Program-made: the position numbers and the translations under genes
The notes under the pieces: model-generated
What the model saw: only the letters and a program-made list of their open reading frames with translations
Databases searched by the model: none
What the model was told of the DNA's origin: nothing
Shown: piece after piece, positions 52,866 to 61,863 of the stretch
How positions within the stretch are numbered: the stretch's first letter is position 1
Layout: every line of letters starts with the position of its first letter
Source: Haloferula helveola
GTDB lineage: Bacteria; Verrucomicrobiota; Verrucomicrobiia; Verrucomicrobiales; Akkermansiaceae
Length of the DNA: 64,000 nucleotides
Direction of reading: 5' to 3'
Assembly (NCBI RefSeq): GCF_037076345.1
Contig: NZ_AP024702.1
Coordinates: 2,356,001 to 2,420,000, forward strand

Positions 52866-52928
52866 GGATGTTCTGGAAGTGGCGGGCCGGGACACCCCGA
52901 AAGAGGAAACGCGCCGGGGCGCTTCGGT

Positions 52929-54449
52929 TTATCGTTGGCTCTGGGTCGGCGTCGTGTCTTCGCCGGATTCCTCCCGCGGCAACGGTTGAAGCACAACCCG
53001 GACCGTGCGCCCGTTCCGCACGATCTGGAATGACGTCGCCTGGGCCGCCGCGGATGCCGCGACCTGCCGTTCGAACTCCTCGACCGACCGGACCGGCGTC
53101 TGGTTCACGGCGGTAATCAGATCACTGACAATGATGCGTCCGGCGGCGATGGAGTCGGGAAGGATCTCGGTCACGGTCACGCCGAGCTGCCCCGGCGCCG
53201 GATCGCGGGTCAGGATGCCGACCTTTCGCAGAACCTCCTCCGGAGGTGCGGTCACGCCGCGGTCCTTGACGCTCTTCCGTGCGGTCGGGGTCTCCATCCG
53301 GGCCTCTTCGATCACCGCCTCAAGGGTCAGCGTTTCGCCGTCGCGCCAGACGTCGATCGGGATCTTGTCACCGACACGGGAGCGCTGCACCAAGGTGAAG
53401 ATCTCGGCCATCGAATCGATGGTTTCACCGCCATAGCGGGTGAGGATGTCGCGTGGCTTGAGCCCGGCCTTTTCCGCCGGCGACCCTTCGCCGACCGCCA
53501 CGATCACGGCACCCGGTCCATCGTAACCGATCAACTGGCGGAAGCGCGGATCGAGGTCGAGCATCCTGACGCCGAGGTAGCCGCGGATCGGCCGGCCACG
53601 CTCGAGGATCGCATGGAGCGCCTCCTTCACGTCGTTGCCACGGATCGAGAAACCGACGCCCTGGAAGCCGGAGTTCACACGGTCATCCGGCCGGTAGATC
53701 GCCGAGTTGATGCCGATGATCTCGCCCTGAAGGTTGACCAGCGGTCCGCCCGAGTTGCCGGGATTGATCGCGGCATCGGTCTGGAACAGATCGCGCTGGG
53801 TATCCGACAGCGATCGCTCGAGGGCCGAGATGATGCCTTGCGTGACGGTTTCACCGAGACCGAAGGGGTTGCCGATTGCGAAAACGATCTGGCCCCGCTT
53901 GACCAATTCGGAGTCGCCGAACTTGAGCGGCTGGAATTCCACGTCGGCCTCGACCTTGAGCACCGCGATGTCGAGCAGCGGGTCGCTGCCGATCAACGAC
54001 GCCGGATGGATCTGTCCGTTGTGCATCGTCACCTGGATCTGCTGCTGACCCTTCACCACATGGTAGTTGGTCACGACGTGTCCCTCGTGGGTCACGATCA
54101 CCCCGGAGCCCTGACCCTGGGTCGGGACGGGACGGATCAGCTGGCGGCCATAGCCATCGAGCATGCGCTGGGCACGGACACCGCTGGTATCGATGCTGAC
54201 CACCGACGGCACGACCGCATCGGTCAGACGCGCGTATTCGTCGTTCAGCCGCGCCAACAGCTCGACGTCGTCGAGCTCGAGCGGCGGCTTCTCGGGCAGT
54301 GTGAAGGTCTCGGGCCGATGCGAGGGTGTCTCGCCACCGGAGAACAGCTTCTTCAGGCCGTCGGGGCCATTGCGGATCGCATAGACGACCGCGAAAGCGG
54401 CCACGAACACGACCGCCAGCGGAAAGAGTCGGCGGATGCCTTCGTTCAT
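52929..54449 (-). CDS. HtrA/DegP-type serine protease with two PDZ domains
   Basis: 506 residues. Signal anchor about 8-26. The trypsin-like domain has catalytic His130 (VVTNYHVV), Asp160 (LLDIAVLKV) and Ser233 (INPGNSGGPLV). PDZ1 (about 290-370) contains RGYLGVRMLDLD; PDZ2 is at about 405-490. Periplasmic quality control of misfolded proteins is the usual role. It lies 63 bp upstream of the OmpA gene and 116 bp downstream of the Lon-like protease gene, all on the minus strand. Confidence 0.93.
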   Translation of the reverse strand: MNEGIRRLFPLAVVFVAAFAVVYAIRNGPDGLKKLFSGGETPSHRPETFTLPEKPPLELDDVELLARLNDEYARLTDAVVPSVVSIDTSGVRAQRMLDGYGRQLIRPVPTQGQGSGVIVTHEGHVVTNYHVVKGQQQIQVTMHNGQIHPASLIGSDPLLDIAVLKVEADVEFQPLKFGDSELVKRGQIVFAIGNPFGLGETVTQGIISALERSLSDTQRDLFQTDAAINPGNSGGPLVNLQGEIIGINSAIYRPDDRVNSGFQGVGFSIRGNDVKEALHAILERGRPIRGYLGVRMLDLDPRFRQLIGYDGPGAVIVAVGEGSPAEKAGLKPRDILTRYGGETIDSMAEIFTLVQRSRVGDKIPIDVWRDGETLTLEAVIEEARMETPTARKSVKDRGVTAPPEEVLRKVGILTRDPAPGQLGVTVTEILPDSIAAGRIIVSDLITAVNQTPVRSVEEFERQVAASAAAQATSFQIVRNGRTVRVVLQPLPREESGEDTTPTQSQR

Positions 54450-54565
54450 CGGGCAGGTAAGGGTGGGTGTATCCGAAAGGGGCCTCTTCCGAAGCCGATT
54501 TGCAAGGAAATCCCTTCACCATGCCGACCGGGAGCGACCGCTCCCGGTACCGAAGGCGGTCGGGA

Positions 54566-56338
54566 TCAACCTCCCATGTCTTCGAGGATCTCGGGATCCG
54601 AGATCATCTTGCGATAGGTCGATTGGACGGAGTCGAGCTCCTCTTCGAGCCGCTTGCCGTAGGCCTTTGCCTTCTCGTCGTCGTCGGGGCCCTCGGCCAC
54701 CGACTTGCAGACCTTGAGCACGGCTTCGTGATACTTCTCAAGGCGGGGGTCGATCGCCTTCGAAAGCTTCTCGAGTTCCTCCACGGCGGTCTTCGCGTCG
54801 TTGGTCGTCTCCTTGTCGAACTCGAAAGAATCGCCGTCGTCATCTTCGCTCATCTTGCTCGAGAAGACCGCGCGGCCGATCGTGCGCAGCGTCCCCGAGG
54901 TCGTGATCTCGATCTGGTTGATGGTGCCGCCGACCGTCAGGATCTTCGGGTTCTCGCCCTTGCCCTTCTCGAGCAGCAGCTTGGCGGAAAGGTGGTTCGG
55001 CATGCGGTCGACGACCTTCTGCAGGCGCGACTGGACCTCGGCATTCGCGAGTAGGGACTCATCACCGTCGCGAACGACAGAAGCAACGTCGTTGAACAGC
55101 TGGAGGGTCTCGACGACTTCCGGAGACTTCTCCTTGCGCGAGACGGCGTAGGCCTCGTCGAAGGTTTCGAGGGTGAAGATCTGGATGTCGAGAAGCTGGT
55201 CGATACCGTCGAGCAGCAGCACGTCACCGATCTCCTTGCCGTTGTCGAGCGGGATGCCGACGATCTTGCAGCCGCGCTTCGTCGCACCACGGATCTTGGC
55301 CGCGGCGCCACCGATCCGCTGGACGCGACCGTCGGCGGTCATGTCGCCGGTGCAGGCGAAGTCGTCATCCAGCTCCTCACCGGAGAACAGCGAGTCGAGC
55401 AGCAGCGTGAAGGCGGTCGCGGCGGACGGACCGTCCTTCGGCACATACTTGTCCTGGAAGCCGAGCTCGATCTTGTAGCCGCTCGGGATCTTCTCCGGCT
55501 CGCTGTCGTAGCGGATGCGCAGGAACTTGATCACTTCCTCGAGGCAGCCGCCCATCATCGGGCCGACTTCCTGGTTGAAGGTGAAAAGAAGCTCGTCGAC
55601 GTCCGCCTCCTTCAGCGCGGTCGCGTTGACCGTCGAGGCCGAGCCGGCGAGGTTGCCGTTGCCGAGCTGGCGGACGACCAGACCGTTGACCCGGCTCTGC
55701 GGTTGGGCGAAGCGCTCGCCCTTGCCACCGGGCATCTCGACTTCCTTCTTCTCGAAGACCGTCTCTTCCTCTTCCCAAGGATTGCGCGAGTGCTGGATCG
55801 CACGGCCCAGCATGTCCTTCCAGTCGGCCTTGTGGCCGTCTTCTTCGAGTTCGTCCCGGGACTTCTCGAGCTTGTCCGCGTTGTCGCCCTTCGGGTCGAG
55901 GCGGATCCCGATGTCGGCGATGTAGGCCGCGCACTTCAGGTTGTCCTCATTGTCCTTCTTGCGGCTGAGCGCGCGGACCGCGCTGGCAAGACGACGCGTG
56001 ACACGGCTCTTGTCGGCCGATTCGCCGATCGTCTCGCCGTTGTCCTTCAGCTGGTCGAGCGTCGACTTCACCTTGTCGTTGTCCTCGTCGAGGCGGGATG
56101 CGATCGCCAATGCGTGGGCACGCAGCTCGTAGTCGACATCGTCCTCCTCATCGAAGTCCCGCGCGACCGACACCAGCGAGCTGACGGCTCCGGACCGGTC
56201 GAAACGGTCGAGCTCGACGGCTTCCGTGTCGAAGATCTCCTTCTCGAGATCCGGCACACGGTACGTGTCCGCGAGTGCCAGCGATCCGAACAGCGCCGTA
56301 ACGAACAGCGCGATAAGACAGGGAATGCGTCGATTCAT
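54566..56338 (-). CDS. Exported Lon-type (S16) protease without ATPase domain
   Basis: 590 residues from the ATG at 56336-56338. The signal peptide (MNRRIPCLIALFVTALFGSLALA) selects this start over one 51 bp upstream. The N-terminal part is highly charged and helical. The S16 domain (about 200-400) has Ser about 304 in KDGPSAATAF and Lys about 347 in GGAAAKIRGATKRG, the Ser-Lys dyad, plus TADGRVQRIGG. No AAA+ module is present, so proteolysis would be ATP-independent and outside the cytoplasm. The C-terminus is acidic and coiled-coil-like. A degenerate paralog precedes it by 51 bp. Confidence 0.82.
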   Translation of the reverse strand: MNRRIPCLIALFVTALFGSLALADTYRVPDLEKEIFDTEAVELDRFDRSGAVSSLVSVARDFDEEDDVDYELRAHALAIASRLDEDNDKVKSTLDQLKDNGETIGESADKSRVTRRLASAVRALSRKKDNEDNLKCAAYIADIGIRLDPKGDNADKLEKSRDELEEDGHKADWKDMLGRAIQHSRNPWEEEETVFEKKEVEMPGGKGERFAQPQSRVNGLVVRQLGNGNLAGSASTVNATALKEADVDELLFTFNQEVGPMMGGCLEEVIKFLRIRYDSEPEKIPSGYKIELGFQDKYVPKDGPSAATAFTLLLDSLFSGEELDDDFACTGDMTADGRVQRIGGAAAKIRGATKRGCKIVGIPLDNGKEIGDVLLLDGIDQLLDIQIFTLETFDEAYAVSRKEKSPEVVETLQLFNDVASVVRDGDESLLANAEVQSRLQKVVDRMPNHLSAKLLLEKGKGENPKILTVGGTINQIEITTSGTLRTIGRAVFSSKMSEDDDGDSFEFDKETTNDAKTAVEELEKLSKAIDPRLEKYHEAVLKVCKSVAEGPDDDEKAKAYGKRLEEELDSVQSTYRKMISDPEILEDMGG

Positions 56339-56389
56339 GAGGGTCCGATACTCCCCGATATGGGTGATGGAAAGGCGAAAAAGCATCAC

Positions 56390-58195
56390 CTACTTGCCCT
56401 TATCCAGCTTCGGAAGCGGGTATTCCTCGGCGTCTCCGGCGGCATTGGTGAGCAGGCGCAGGGTGTCGACGTATTCGCGATAGATCGGTGCGACGCGGGC
56501 GGCGGGATTGAAGAACTCGTCTCCGGAGCGTTTGAAGTCGGTCGCGAGCCCGGTCAGCAGCTTGACGGTATTGGTCGCCGGATCGTGCAGCTCGCTGCGG
56601 TCGCTGACCGAGCTGTAGAATTTCTCGACCCTGCCCAAGCTCTCGCGGCACCGGGCTTCGGTCGCCTGAAGCTGGGTTCGCTTGATCTTGTCGGCCGGCA
56701 CGCGGAGCACGTCGCCCATCGGTTCGATCGCCGCCCGGATTTCACGCGCGTAGATCGCCCGGGGCAGCCGCTGCGGCCACTGGGAGGTGCCCCGGAGCGC
56801 CAGCATCCGGCCGGACGCATGTTGCGGGCAATCCCCGACCAGTTTCGTCAGGCGTTGCTGGGTCGACTGGAAATCGAGGAAGCTGCCCAGCGACCGGGTC
56901 CCGCGAGCGGTTCGGATTTCCTCAAAAGCCGCGTGCGCCGCAGTCACCGCGTCGGGCGGTTGGCTCGACGACACTGCCAGCAGCGAGTCGATGTCCTTCG
57001 CCAGAAGCACCTCCTGACGGATGAAGAACTCGGACTGGTCGAGTGTCAGGAGCGACGGCAGCAGTTCGAGCGCCGCGGCCGGCAGAATGATGCGCTCACC
57101 CGGCAGGTCCTCCATCGCGGCCAAAGCCCGCAGGGTCTGCCAGAATTTCGCCGGCAGGCGGACGTCGCCTTCCTCCCCGATCATCGCCAGCACGGCGCCT
57201 TCGGGCTCCACGCCGCTGAAGACCGCATTGGCGAGGATTACCACCGCACCACTCAGGCTGCCGTGGTTGCGAATGCTGGGCGTCAGATCCTTCGGTAGCT
57301 CCAACCGGAATTGGAGATCGCGCGGCAGTTTCCCGTAGCGGCTCGCCAACCACGGCTGCAGTCGCTCCGCGAGGATGGCGCTCTCGTCGCCCCGGCTTTT
57401 CCACCCGAACTGGATCCGCAAGCGCTCGGGGTCGTGGGAATCTTCCTCATCGGATCCTTTGTCCTCGTCGTCATCCTTCTTCTTGATCCAGGCCGAGAGC
57501 TCCAGCGGTGCGACTTCCAGCGTCGTCTTGCGGCTCTCGCGGTTGTAGCACCAAAGGGGAATGTTCACCGTGGCCTTTCGCATCGCCAGCGTCGCCCGGT
57601 CCGACTCGGGCGCGGGGTCGTCGGTGCCGCCATCGTCCGGGCCATCTTCCATGCTCGGCGTCTCCCGATCCCGAAAGGCCGCGACCGCGGCGACCCAGCC
57701 GTTCCAATCCCCCTTCTCGCCGTTTCCGGAACGGTCCTTGGCGAGCGGGTGCTCGGGATCGATCCGGATCAGCACGTCGCCGAGGCAGGCACCGAGCGCC
57801 TGTCCGTCCTCGCCGGCTTCCGGTTGCTCAAGCCAGCCGAGAAGATTCCAGGCCCGGGTCCGCGCCATCTTGACGTCGTCCATCGATGGAGCATCGATCG
57901 GCTCACCCTTCGCAAGCGCCGCCACGACCTTGCCGGCCTGCGTGTTCGAAGGATCGAGCGCGGCCGCCAAGGCCAGCATCTGAGCCCGCGTGCGGGCCTT
58001 CGCGGGATCCTCGGAGTTCGAATGCGCCGCGAGACTTACCAGTTGCGACGACAGGCTCGTCATGGTCGCCACATCGACCGGCAGCTTGTCGCGGCGGAAT
58101 GGCACCGGACCTTCCGCCGGCGGAACGAACGCCCCGAAGCCCGTGCCAACCAGTGCCAGCCCAATCCACAGCAGCCGTTCCATCGATCGGATCAT
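56390..58195 (-). CDS. Exported degenerate Lon-like paralog
   Basis: 601 residues from the ATG at 58193-58195; alternatives are at 58219 and 58183. Signal peptide (WIGLALVGTGFGAF). The overall plan follows the next gene: a helical N-terminus, a middle region aligned to S16 (LRFQ-like; GSLSGAVVILANAVFSG against GPSAATAFTLLLDSLFSG), then a helical C-terminus. The Ser position seems kept, but the block with the catalytic Lys (GGAAAKIRG in the neighbour) reads PAKFWQTLRA, so the dyad appears lost. Probably a non-catalytic partner or regulator. It is 51 bp upstream of the active-looking paralog. Confidence 0.65.
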   Translation of the reverse strand: MIRSMERLLWIGLALVGTGFGAFVPPAEGPVPFRRDKLPVDVATMTSLSSQLVSLAAHSNSEDPAKARTRAQMLALAAALDPSNTQAGKVVAALAKGEPIDAPSMDDVKMARTRAWNLLGWLEQPEAGEDGQALGACLGDVLIRIDPEHPLAKDRSGNGEKGDWNGWVAAVAAFRDRETPSMEDGPDDGGTDDPAPESDRATLAMRKATVNIPLWCYNRESRKTTLEVAPLELSAWIKKKDDDEDKGSDEEDSHDPERLRIQFGWKSRGDESAILAERLQPWLASRYGKLPRDLQFRLELPKDLTPSIRNHGSLSGAVVILANAVFSGVEPEGAVLAMIGEEGDVRLPAKFWQTLRALAAMEDLPGERIILPAAALELLPSLLTLDQSEFFIRQEVLLAKDIDSLLAVSSSQPPDAVTAAHAAFEEIRTARGTRSLGSFLDFQSTQQRLTKLVGDCPQHASGRMLALRGTSQWPQRLPRAIYAREIRAAIEPMGDVLRVPADKIKRTQLQATEARCRESLGRVEKFYSSVSDRSELHDPATNTVKLLTGLATDFKRSGDEFFNPAARVAPIYREYVDTLRLLTNAAGDAEEYPLPKLDKGK

Positions 58196-58337
58196 GCTTC
58201 CCGATACGAGCCGCGACAAGCGGGGTTTGCAGCACTGTCAGGCTGGAAAGCACTTTTCTAACAGGGACGAAGGCCGCGGGCAGCGGCTGCGGCATTGGCC
58301 ATTGATCCGCCCGGGTTCTCATCCGAGCATCACGCGC

Positions 58338-58757
58338 ATGAGCGAACCGGTCGAGGTCACCACGCGGGAAGAGGTCATGTTCTTCGACACCGACTGCGGT
58401 CAGGTGGTGCACAACATCGCCTACCTGCGGATGATCGAAACCTGCCGCACGCGGCTGGCCGCCAAGATGGGCATGGACCTCGTCACCATGTCGAAGACGC
58501 AGCTGTTCCCGGTCGTGACCCGCACCGAGATCGACTACCGGCGACCTGCGAAACTCGGCGACTGGCTCCAAATCCACGGCAAGCTCGGTCAGGTCCAGCG
58601 GGCGCGTTTCTGGTGTGAGTTCGAGCTCCGCCGGGAAAGCGGTGATGACCTCCTGATCACCTGCCGTCAGGCCCTTGCTCTTGTTCAAATGCCTGAAGGT
58701 AAGCCAGTTAGGCTACCCAAGGAGTGGCTCTCGCTGGCTGGTGACGCAGAAAGTTGA
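58338..58757 (+). CDS. Hotdog-fold acyl-CoA thioesterase (4HBT, YbgC-like)
   Basis: 139 residues from the ATG at 58338; the upstream open frame overlaps the divergent gene. The signature FFDTDCGQVVHNIAYLRMIETCR contains the catalytic Asp of 4HBT/YbgC enzymes. The remainder (RTEIDYRRPAKLGDWLQIHGKL) is typical. It hydrolyses acyl-CoA thioesters; chain length is unknown. A CCAAG repeat begins directly at the stop codon. Confidence 0.9.
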   Translation: MSEPVEVTTREEVMFFDTDCGQVVHNIAYLRMIETCRTRLAAKMGMDLVTMSKTQLFPVVTRTEIDYRRPAKLGDWLQIHGKLGQVQRARFWCEFELRRESGDDLLITCRQALALVQMPEGKPVRLPKEWLSLAGDAES

Positions 58758-58783
58758 ACCGCCAAGACGCCAAGGCGCAAAGG
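58757..58783 (+). repeat. CCAAG-rich dispersed repeat, copy 5
   Basis: AACCGCCAAG-ACGCCAAG-GCGCAAAG, starting at the last base of the thioesterase stop codon. An inverted copy lies at 59316-59342, so the two bracket one gene. Confidence 0.8.
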
Positions 58784-58855
58784 ATTCCATTCACAAGAAT
58801 CAGACAGGTCTGTCTGCTTCGTTTGCGTGGTCACGCAACCGGGCTCAACCCGGTC

Positions 58856-59350
58856 TCATCCGAGTGGCTGATTGAGCCTCGCGACGGACTTCTTCCTTCG
58901 CCCCCAGAGCCCGATCAAGACGAGCCAGGCTGACAGGTAGGCGACACCTACAAACCAGAACGCGATGCTCACGGTGCAGCCATCACTGGTCGAGCCGTAG
59001 GACTTTGATCGCCACGTGATAGGCGACCGACCGGACGTTTGGTTCGTGACTGAGGGTGCGTGGAGTAAACCTTCGCGCAGCCTGATTCCTGTCCAGTGCG
59101 GGGGGCTCGAAAACGGCCGCTGGTGAATCACGATGCAATGCTGCCGGATGCCTATCAATGTCTGAAACTTGGGGGCCTCGATGGAGAGACACTTCCAAGC
59201 ATTCGGAACGAAAAAGTGTAGCCAGGCAAGGAACACGAAACCAAGGAATCCCAGCCATAGCAGGCACGATCGAAACCATGGTCCACCACCGGCAGCTTCC
59301 TGAACTTCATCCAAGCTTTGCGTCTTGGCGTCTTGGCGGTTCCGCTTCAT
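58856..59350 (-). CDS. Hypothetical two-helix membrane protein bracketed by inverted repeats
   Basis: 164 residues if the ATG at 59348-59350 is used. The first ~10 residues (MKRNRQDAKTQ) are encoded by the inverted CCAAG repeat, so the native start may lie inside, for example a TTG at the LDEVQEAAG segment. Two membrane helices: about 30-48 (LLWLGFLGFVFLAWLHFF) and about 130-150. The central loop has several Cys and His residues. No family recognised. The gene sits between inverted repeats at 58757 and 59316. Confidence 0.5.
   Translation of the reverse strand: MKRNRQDAKTQSLDEVQEAAGGGPWFRSCLLWLGFLGFVFLAWLHFFVPNAWKCLSIEAPKFQTLIGIRQHCIVIHQRPFSSPPHWTGIRLREGLLHAPSVTNQTSGRSPITWRSKSYGSTSDGCTVSIAFWFVGVAYLSAWLVLIGLWGRRKKSVARLNQPLG
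59316..59342 (-). repeat. CCAAG-rich dispersed repeat, copy 6 (inverted)
   Basis: Minus strand: AACCGCCAAG-ACGCCAAG-ACGCAAAG. It forms the 5' coding end of the hypothetical gene at 58856-59350. Confidence 0.8.
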
Positions 59351-59359
59351 CCCCGCAAA

Positions 59360-61234
59360 TCACTCCGGGGAAACCGGACGACTGCTTTTCTCCAACCACA
59401 CTGCCAGCACCGCCACATCGGCGGGGGTGATGCCGGGGATGCGTCCCGCTTGGCCCAAGGTCGCCGGCTGAAGATCGGCGAAACGTTGGCGCGCCTCCGT
59501 CTTCAGACCGCGGATGGAAGTGTAGTCGATACCCGTCGGGATCCGCTTGCTTTCCTGACGCGACATCTTCGCGACCTGCTGCTGCTGCCGCTCGAGGTGG
59601 CCCTCGTACTTCAGCTCGGTCTCGATCAGCGGCCAAAGTTCCACATGGAACATTTCGCGGATTTCGGACGGGAGCTGGGACCATTCGTTGGCGCCGCGAC
59701 GGAACCAGTGATCGAGTTTGATGCCCTCATGGTTCTGCTTGCGCGCCCAGTCCATGGCTCGGTCGAGCTCGGTCTGACGGTGGGCAGCCCGCTCGACCCG
59801 CTCGCCGCTTGCGAGTCCGAACTCGGCAGCCAGTGGCGTGAGGCGGAGGTCCGCATTGTCCTGCCGGAGCAGCAGGCGGAATTCGGCGCGGCTGGTGAAC
59901 ATCCGGTAGGGCTCGGTGCAGCCCTTGGTCACGAGGTCGTCGATCATCACCCCGAGGTAGGCTTGGTCGCGACGTAGCACCAGCGGGTCGCTACCCAGTA
60001 CCTTGAGCGCGGCGTTCGCCCCGGCAAGCAGACCTTGGCCCGCGGCTTCCTCGTAGCCGGAGGTGCCATTGATCTGGCCGGCAAAGTACAGCCCCTCGAC
60101 CTGCTTCGTTTCCAAGGTCGGGTGAAGCTGGGTCGGCGGACAGTAATCATACTCGACCGCGTAGCCCGGCCGGAGGATCTCACAGTTCTCCAGTCCTTCG
60201 ATGCTGCGCAGGAAGTCGAGCTGGACTTCGTAGGGGAGGGAGGTCGAGACGCCATTGACGTAGTACTCGTGACTGTGGCGGCCCTCCGGCTCCAGGAAAA
60301 CCTGATGGCGGTCCTTCTCCGCAAAGCGCACCACCTTGTCCTCGATCGACGGGCAGTAGCGGGGGCCGACGCCCTCGATCACCCCGCAGTACATCGGGGA
60401 CTGGTCCAGATTCCCGCGGATCACGTCGTGGGTCGCCGGGTTGGTGTAGGTGATCCAGCAGGGCAATTGTTCCATGTGGAACATCGGATCACCCCATGAG
60501 TTCAGCGTGAAGATATCGTCGGGCCCCCGACGCAGCATATCCGCCATGAATGAGAACCGGGGAGGCGGGGTGTCACCATCCTGAGGCTCGCACTTGGAGA
60601 AATCGAGCGAACGTCCGTGGAGTCGGCAGGGGGTTCCGGTCTTGAAACGTTCCACGTGGAACCCTAGCGACTTGAGGGAGTCGGAAACGGTTGAGATCGC
60701 GTCGCCCATCCGGCCACCTTTCTCGTTCTTCAGACCGACGTGCATCAGCCCTCTCATGAAGGTCCCGGCGGAGAGCACCACACTTGATGCGGTGATCTCC
60801 ATCCCCAGCGAAGTGCGGATTCCGGTGATGCGGCCGTTCTCGACCACCAGCTCGGCCACATTGCCCTGATGCAGCTCGATGCCCTCGGTGCTCTCCACCA
60901 GCCACTTCATCCGGAACTGGTAGGCTTTCTTGTCGCACTGCGTTCGCGGTGCCCGGACGGAGGGACCCTTGGAGGCATTCAGCATTCGGGCCTGGATCCC
61001 GGTCGCGTCGGTGTTGAGGCCCATCGCCCCACCCAAGGCGTCGATCTCCCGCACCATGTGACCCTTCGCCAATCCACCGATCGCCGGATTGCAGGACATC
61101 TGGCCGATGGTATCGAGATTCTGGGTGAGCATCGCGACCCGACAGCCCAGCCGAGCCGCGGCAAGCGCCGCCTCAATGCCGGCATGGCCGGCACCGATCA
61201 CCAGAACGTCGTAGGCGGTAGGGTAGCGAAACAT
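59360..61234 (-). CDS. mnmG: tRNA uridine-5-carboxymethylaminomethyl(34) synthesis enzyme MnmG
   Basis: 624 residues from the ATG at 61232-61234, the normal family length. The frame continues upstream through palindromic repeats and is not coding. The FAD site is [19 protein letters not shown]. Family blocks: [74 protein letters not shown] and [17 protein letters not shown]. With MnmE it modifies wobble uridine in tRNA. A single-copy housekeeping gene, useful for phylogeny. Confidence 0.96.
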   Translation of the reverse strand: MFRYPTAYDVLVIGAGHAGIEAALAAARLGCRVAMLTQNLDTIGQMSCNPAIGGLAKGHMVREIDALGGAMGLNTDATGIQARMLNASKGPSVRAPRTQCDKKAYQFRMKWLVESTEGIELHQGNVAELVVENGRITGIRTSLGMEITASSVVLSAGTFMRGLMHVGLKNEKGGRMGDAISTVSDSLKSLGFHVERFKTGTPCRLHGRSLDFSKCEPQDGDTPPPRFSFMADMLRRGPDDIFTLNSWGDPMFHMEQLPCWITYTNPATHDVIRGNLDQSPMYCGVIEGVGPRYCPSIEDKVVRFAEKDRHQVFLEPEGRHSHEYYVNGVSTSLPYEVQLDFLRSIEGLENCEILRPGYAVEYDYCPPTQLHPTLETKQVEGLYFAGQINGTSGYEEAAGQGLLAGANAALKVLGSDPLVLRRDQAYLGVMIDDLVTKGCTEPYRMFTSRAEFRLLLRQDNADLRLTPLAAEFGLASGERVERAAHRQTELDRAMDWARKQNHEGIKLDHWFRRGANEWSQLPSEIREMFHVELWPLIETELKYEGHLERQQQQVAKMSRQESKRIPTGIDYTSIRGLKTEARQRFADLQPATLGQAGRIPGITPADVAVLAVWLEKSSRPVSPE

Positions 61235-61278
61235 CGGGGCGCGCGAAGCTAGCAGGCGATTTGCCGGACACAAGACAA

Positions 61279-61306
61279 GGTAGGGCGGACCGCCCTCGGT
61301 CCGCCG
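61279..61306 (+). repeat. GGTAGG palindromic element, copy D
   Basis: GGTAGG, arm GCGGACCG, loop CCCT, arm CGGTCCGC, CG. The core is identical to copy A, 25 kb away. It lies in the 159-bp spacer between mnmG and cdd. Confidence 0.85.
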
Positions 61307-61344
61307 CCAAGCCCCCAAAAGGCCCTCCTCCAATCAAACCGGCG

Positions 61345-61372
61345 CGGCTGAGCTGGGGAGCTCAGCCCTACC
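61345..61372 (-). repeat. GGTAGG palindromic element, copy E (inverted)
   Basis: Minus strand: GGTAGG, arm GCTGAGCT, loop CCCC, arm AGCTCAGC, CG. It faces copy D with 38 bp between them. Confidence 0.85.
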
Positions 61373-61393
61373 TCTGTTCCACGTGGAACACTT

Positions 61394-61783
61394 TCAATCC
61401 CGGTCGAGGATCCCCGTGCTTGCCCGGGGCAGCAATTCACTCAGCCGGAAGTGCTCCGCTCCGTTCTTCCCGACCAGCAGGAGCTCCGGATCTCCGAATT
61501 CGGCCAGCACCTGACGGCAGGCGCCACAGGGGGAGATCGGTTTTTCGGTATCGGCCAGCACGACCGCGGCCACGATCTCCCGGACGCCGGCGGCCACGGC
61601 CGAACCCATCGCGACCCGCTCGGCGCATTGGGTCAGTCCATAGGAGAGATTCTCAACGTTGCATCCGGTGAAAATCTCGCCACCGGCTCCGACCAGCACC
61701 GCTCCGACCTGAAAACCCGAGTAGGGAGCGTAGGCTCGCTCCCGAGCTTCCCAGGCCAACTTGGTCAACGCTTCCCAGTCCAT
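61394..61783 (-). CDS. cdd: Cytidine deaminase
   Basis: 129 residues from the ATG at 61781-61783; an ATG 21 bp upstream is possible. Zinc-site motifs are complete: CNVEN, CAERVA and PCGACRQVLAEF. The length fits the small tetrameric class. It deaminates cytidine and deoxycytidine in pyrimidine salvage. The palindromic element pair lies just beyond its stop. Confidence 0.94.
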   Translation of the reverse strand: MDWEALTKLAWEARERAYAPYSGFQVGAVLVGAGGEIFTGCNVENLSYGLTQCAERVAMGSAVAAGVREIVAAVVLADTEKPISPCGACRQVLAEFGDPELLLVGKNGAEHFRLSELLPRASTGILDRD

Positions 61784-61863
61784 AGGCCCTGCATGCCTTG
61801 CCACGCCTTGATTGGCAACATTTTCGGCTCGCCCGTCGCAGCGTCATGGGGCAGGGAAGGGGC

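Noticed and set aside
61724..61750. Possible further GGTAGG-type element inside cdd
   Set aside because: The sequence encodes the conserved AYAPYSGF segment of cytidine deaminase, lacks the GGTAGG head and has short arms, so it is best seen as chance.
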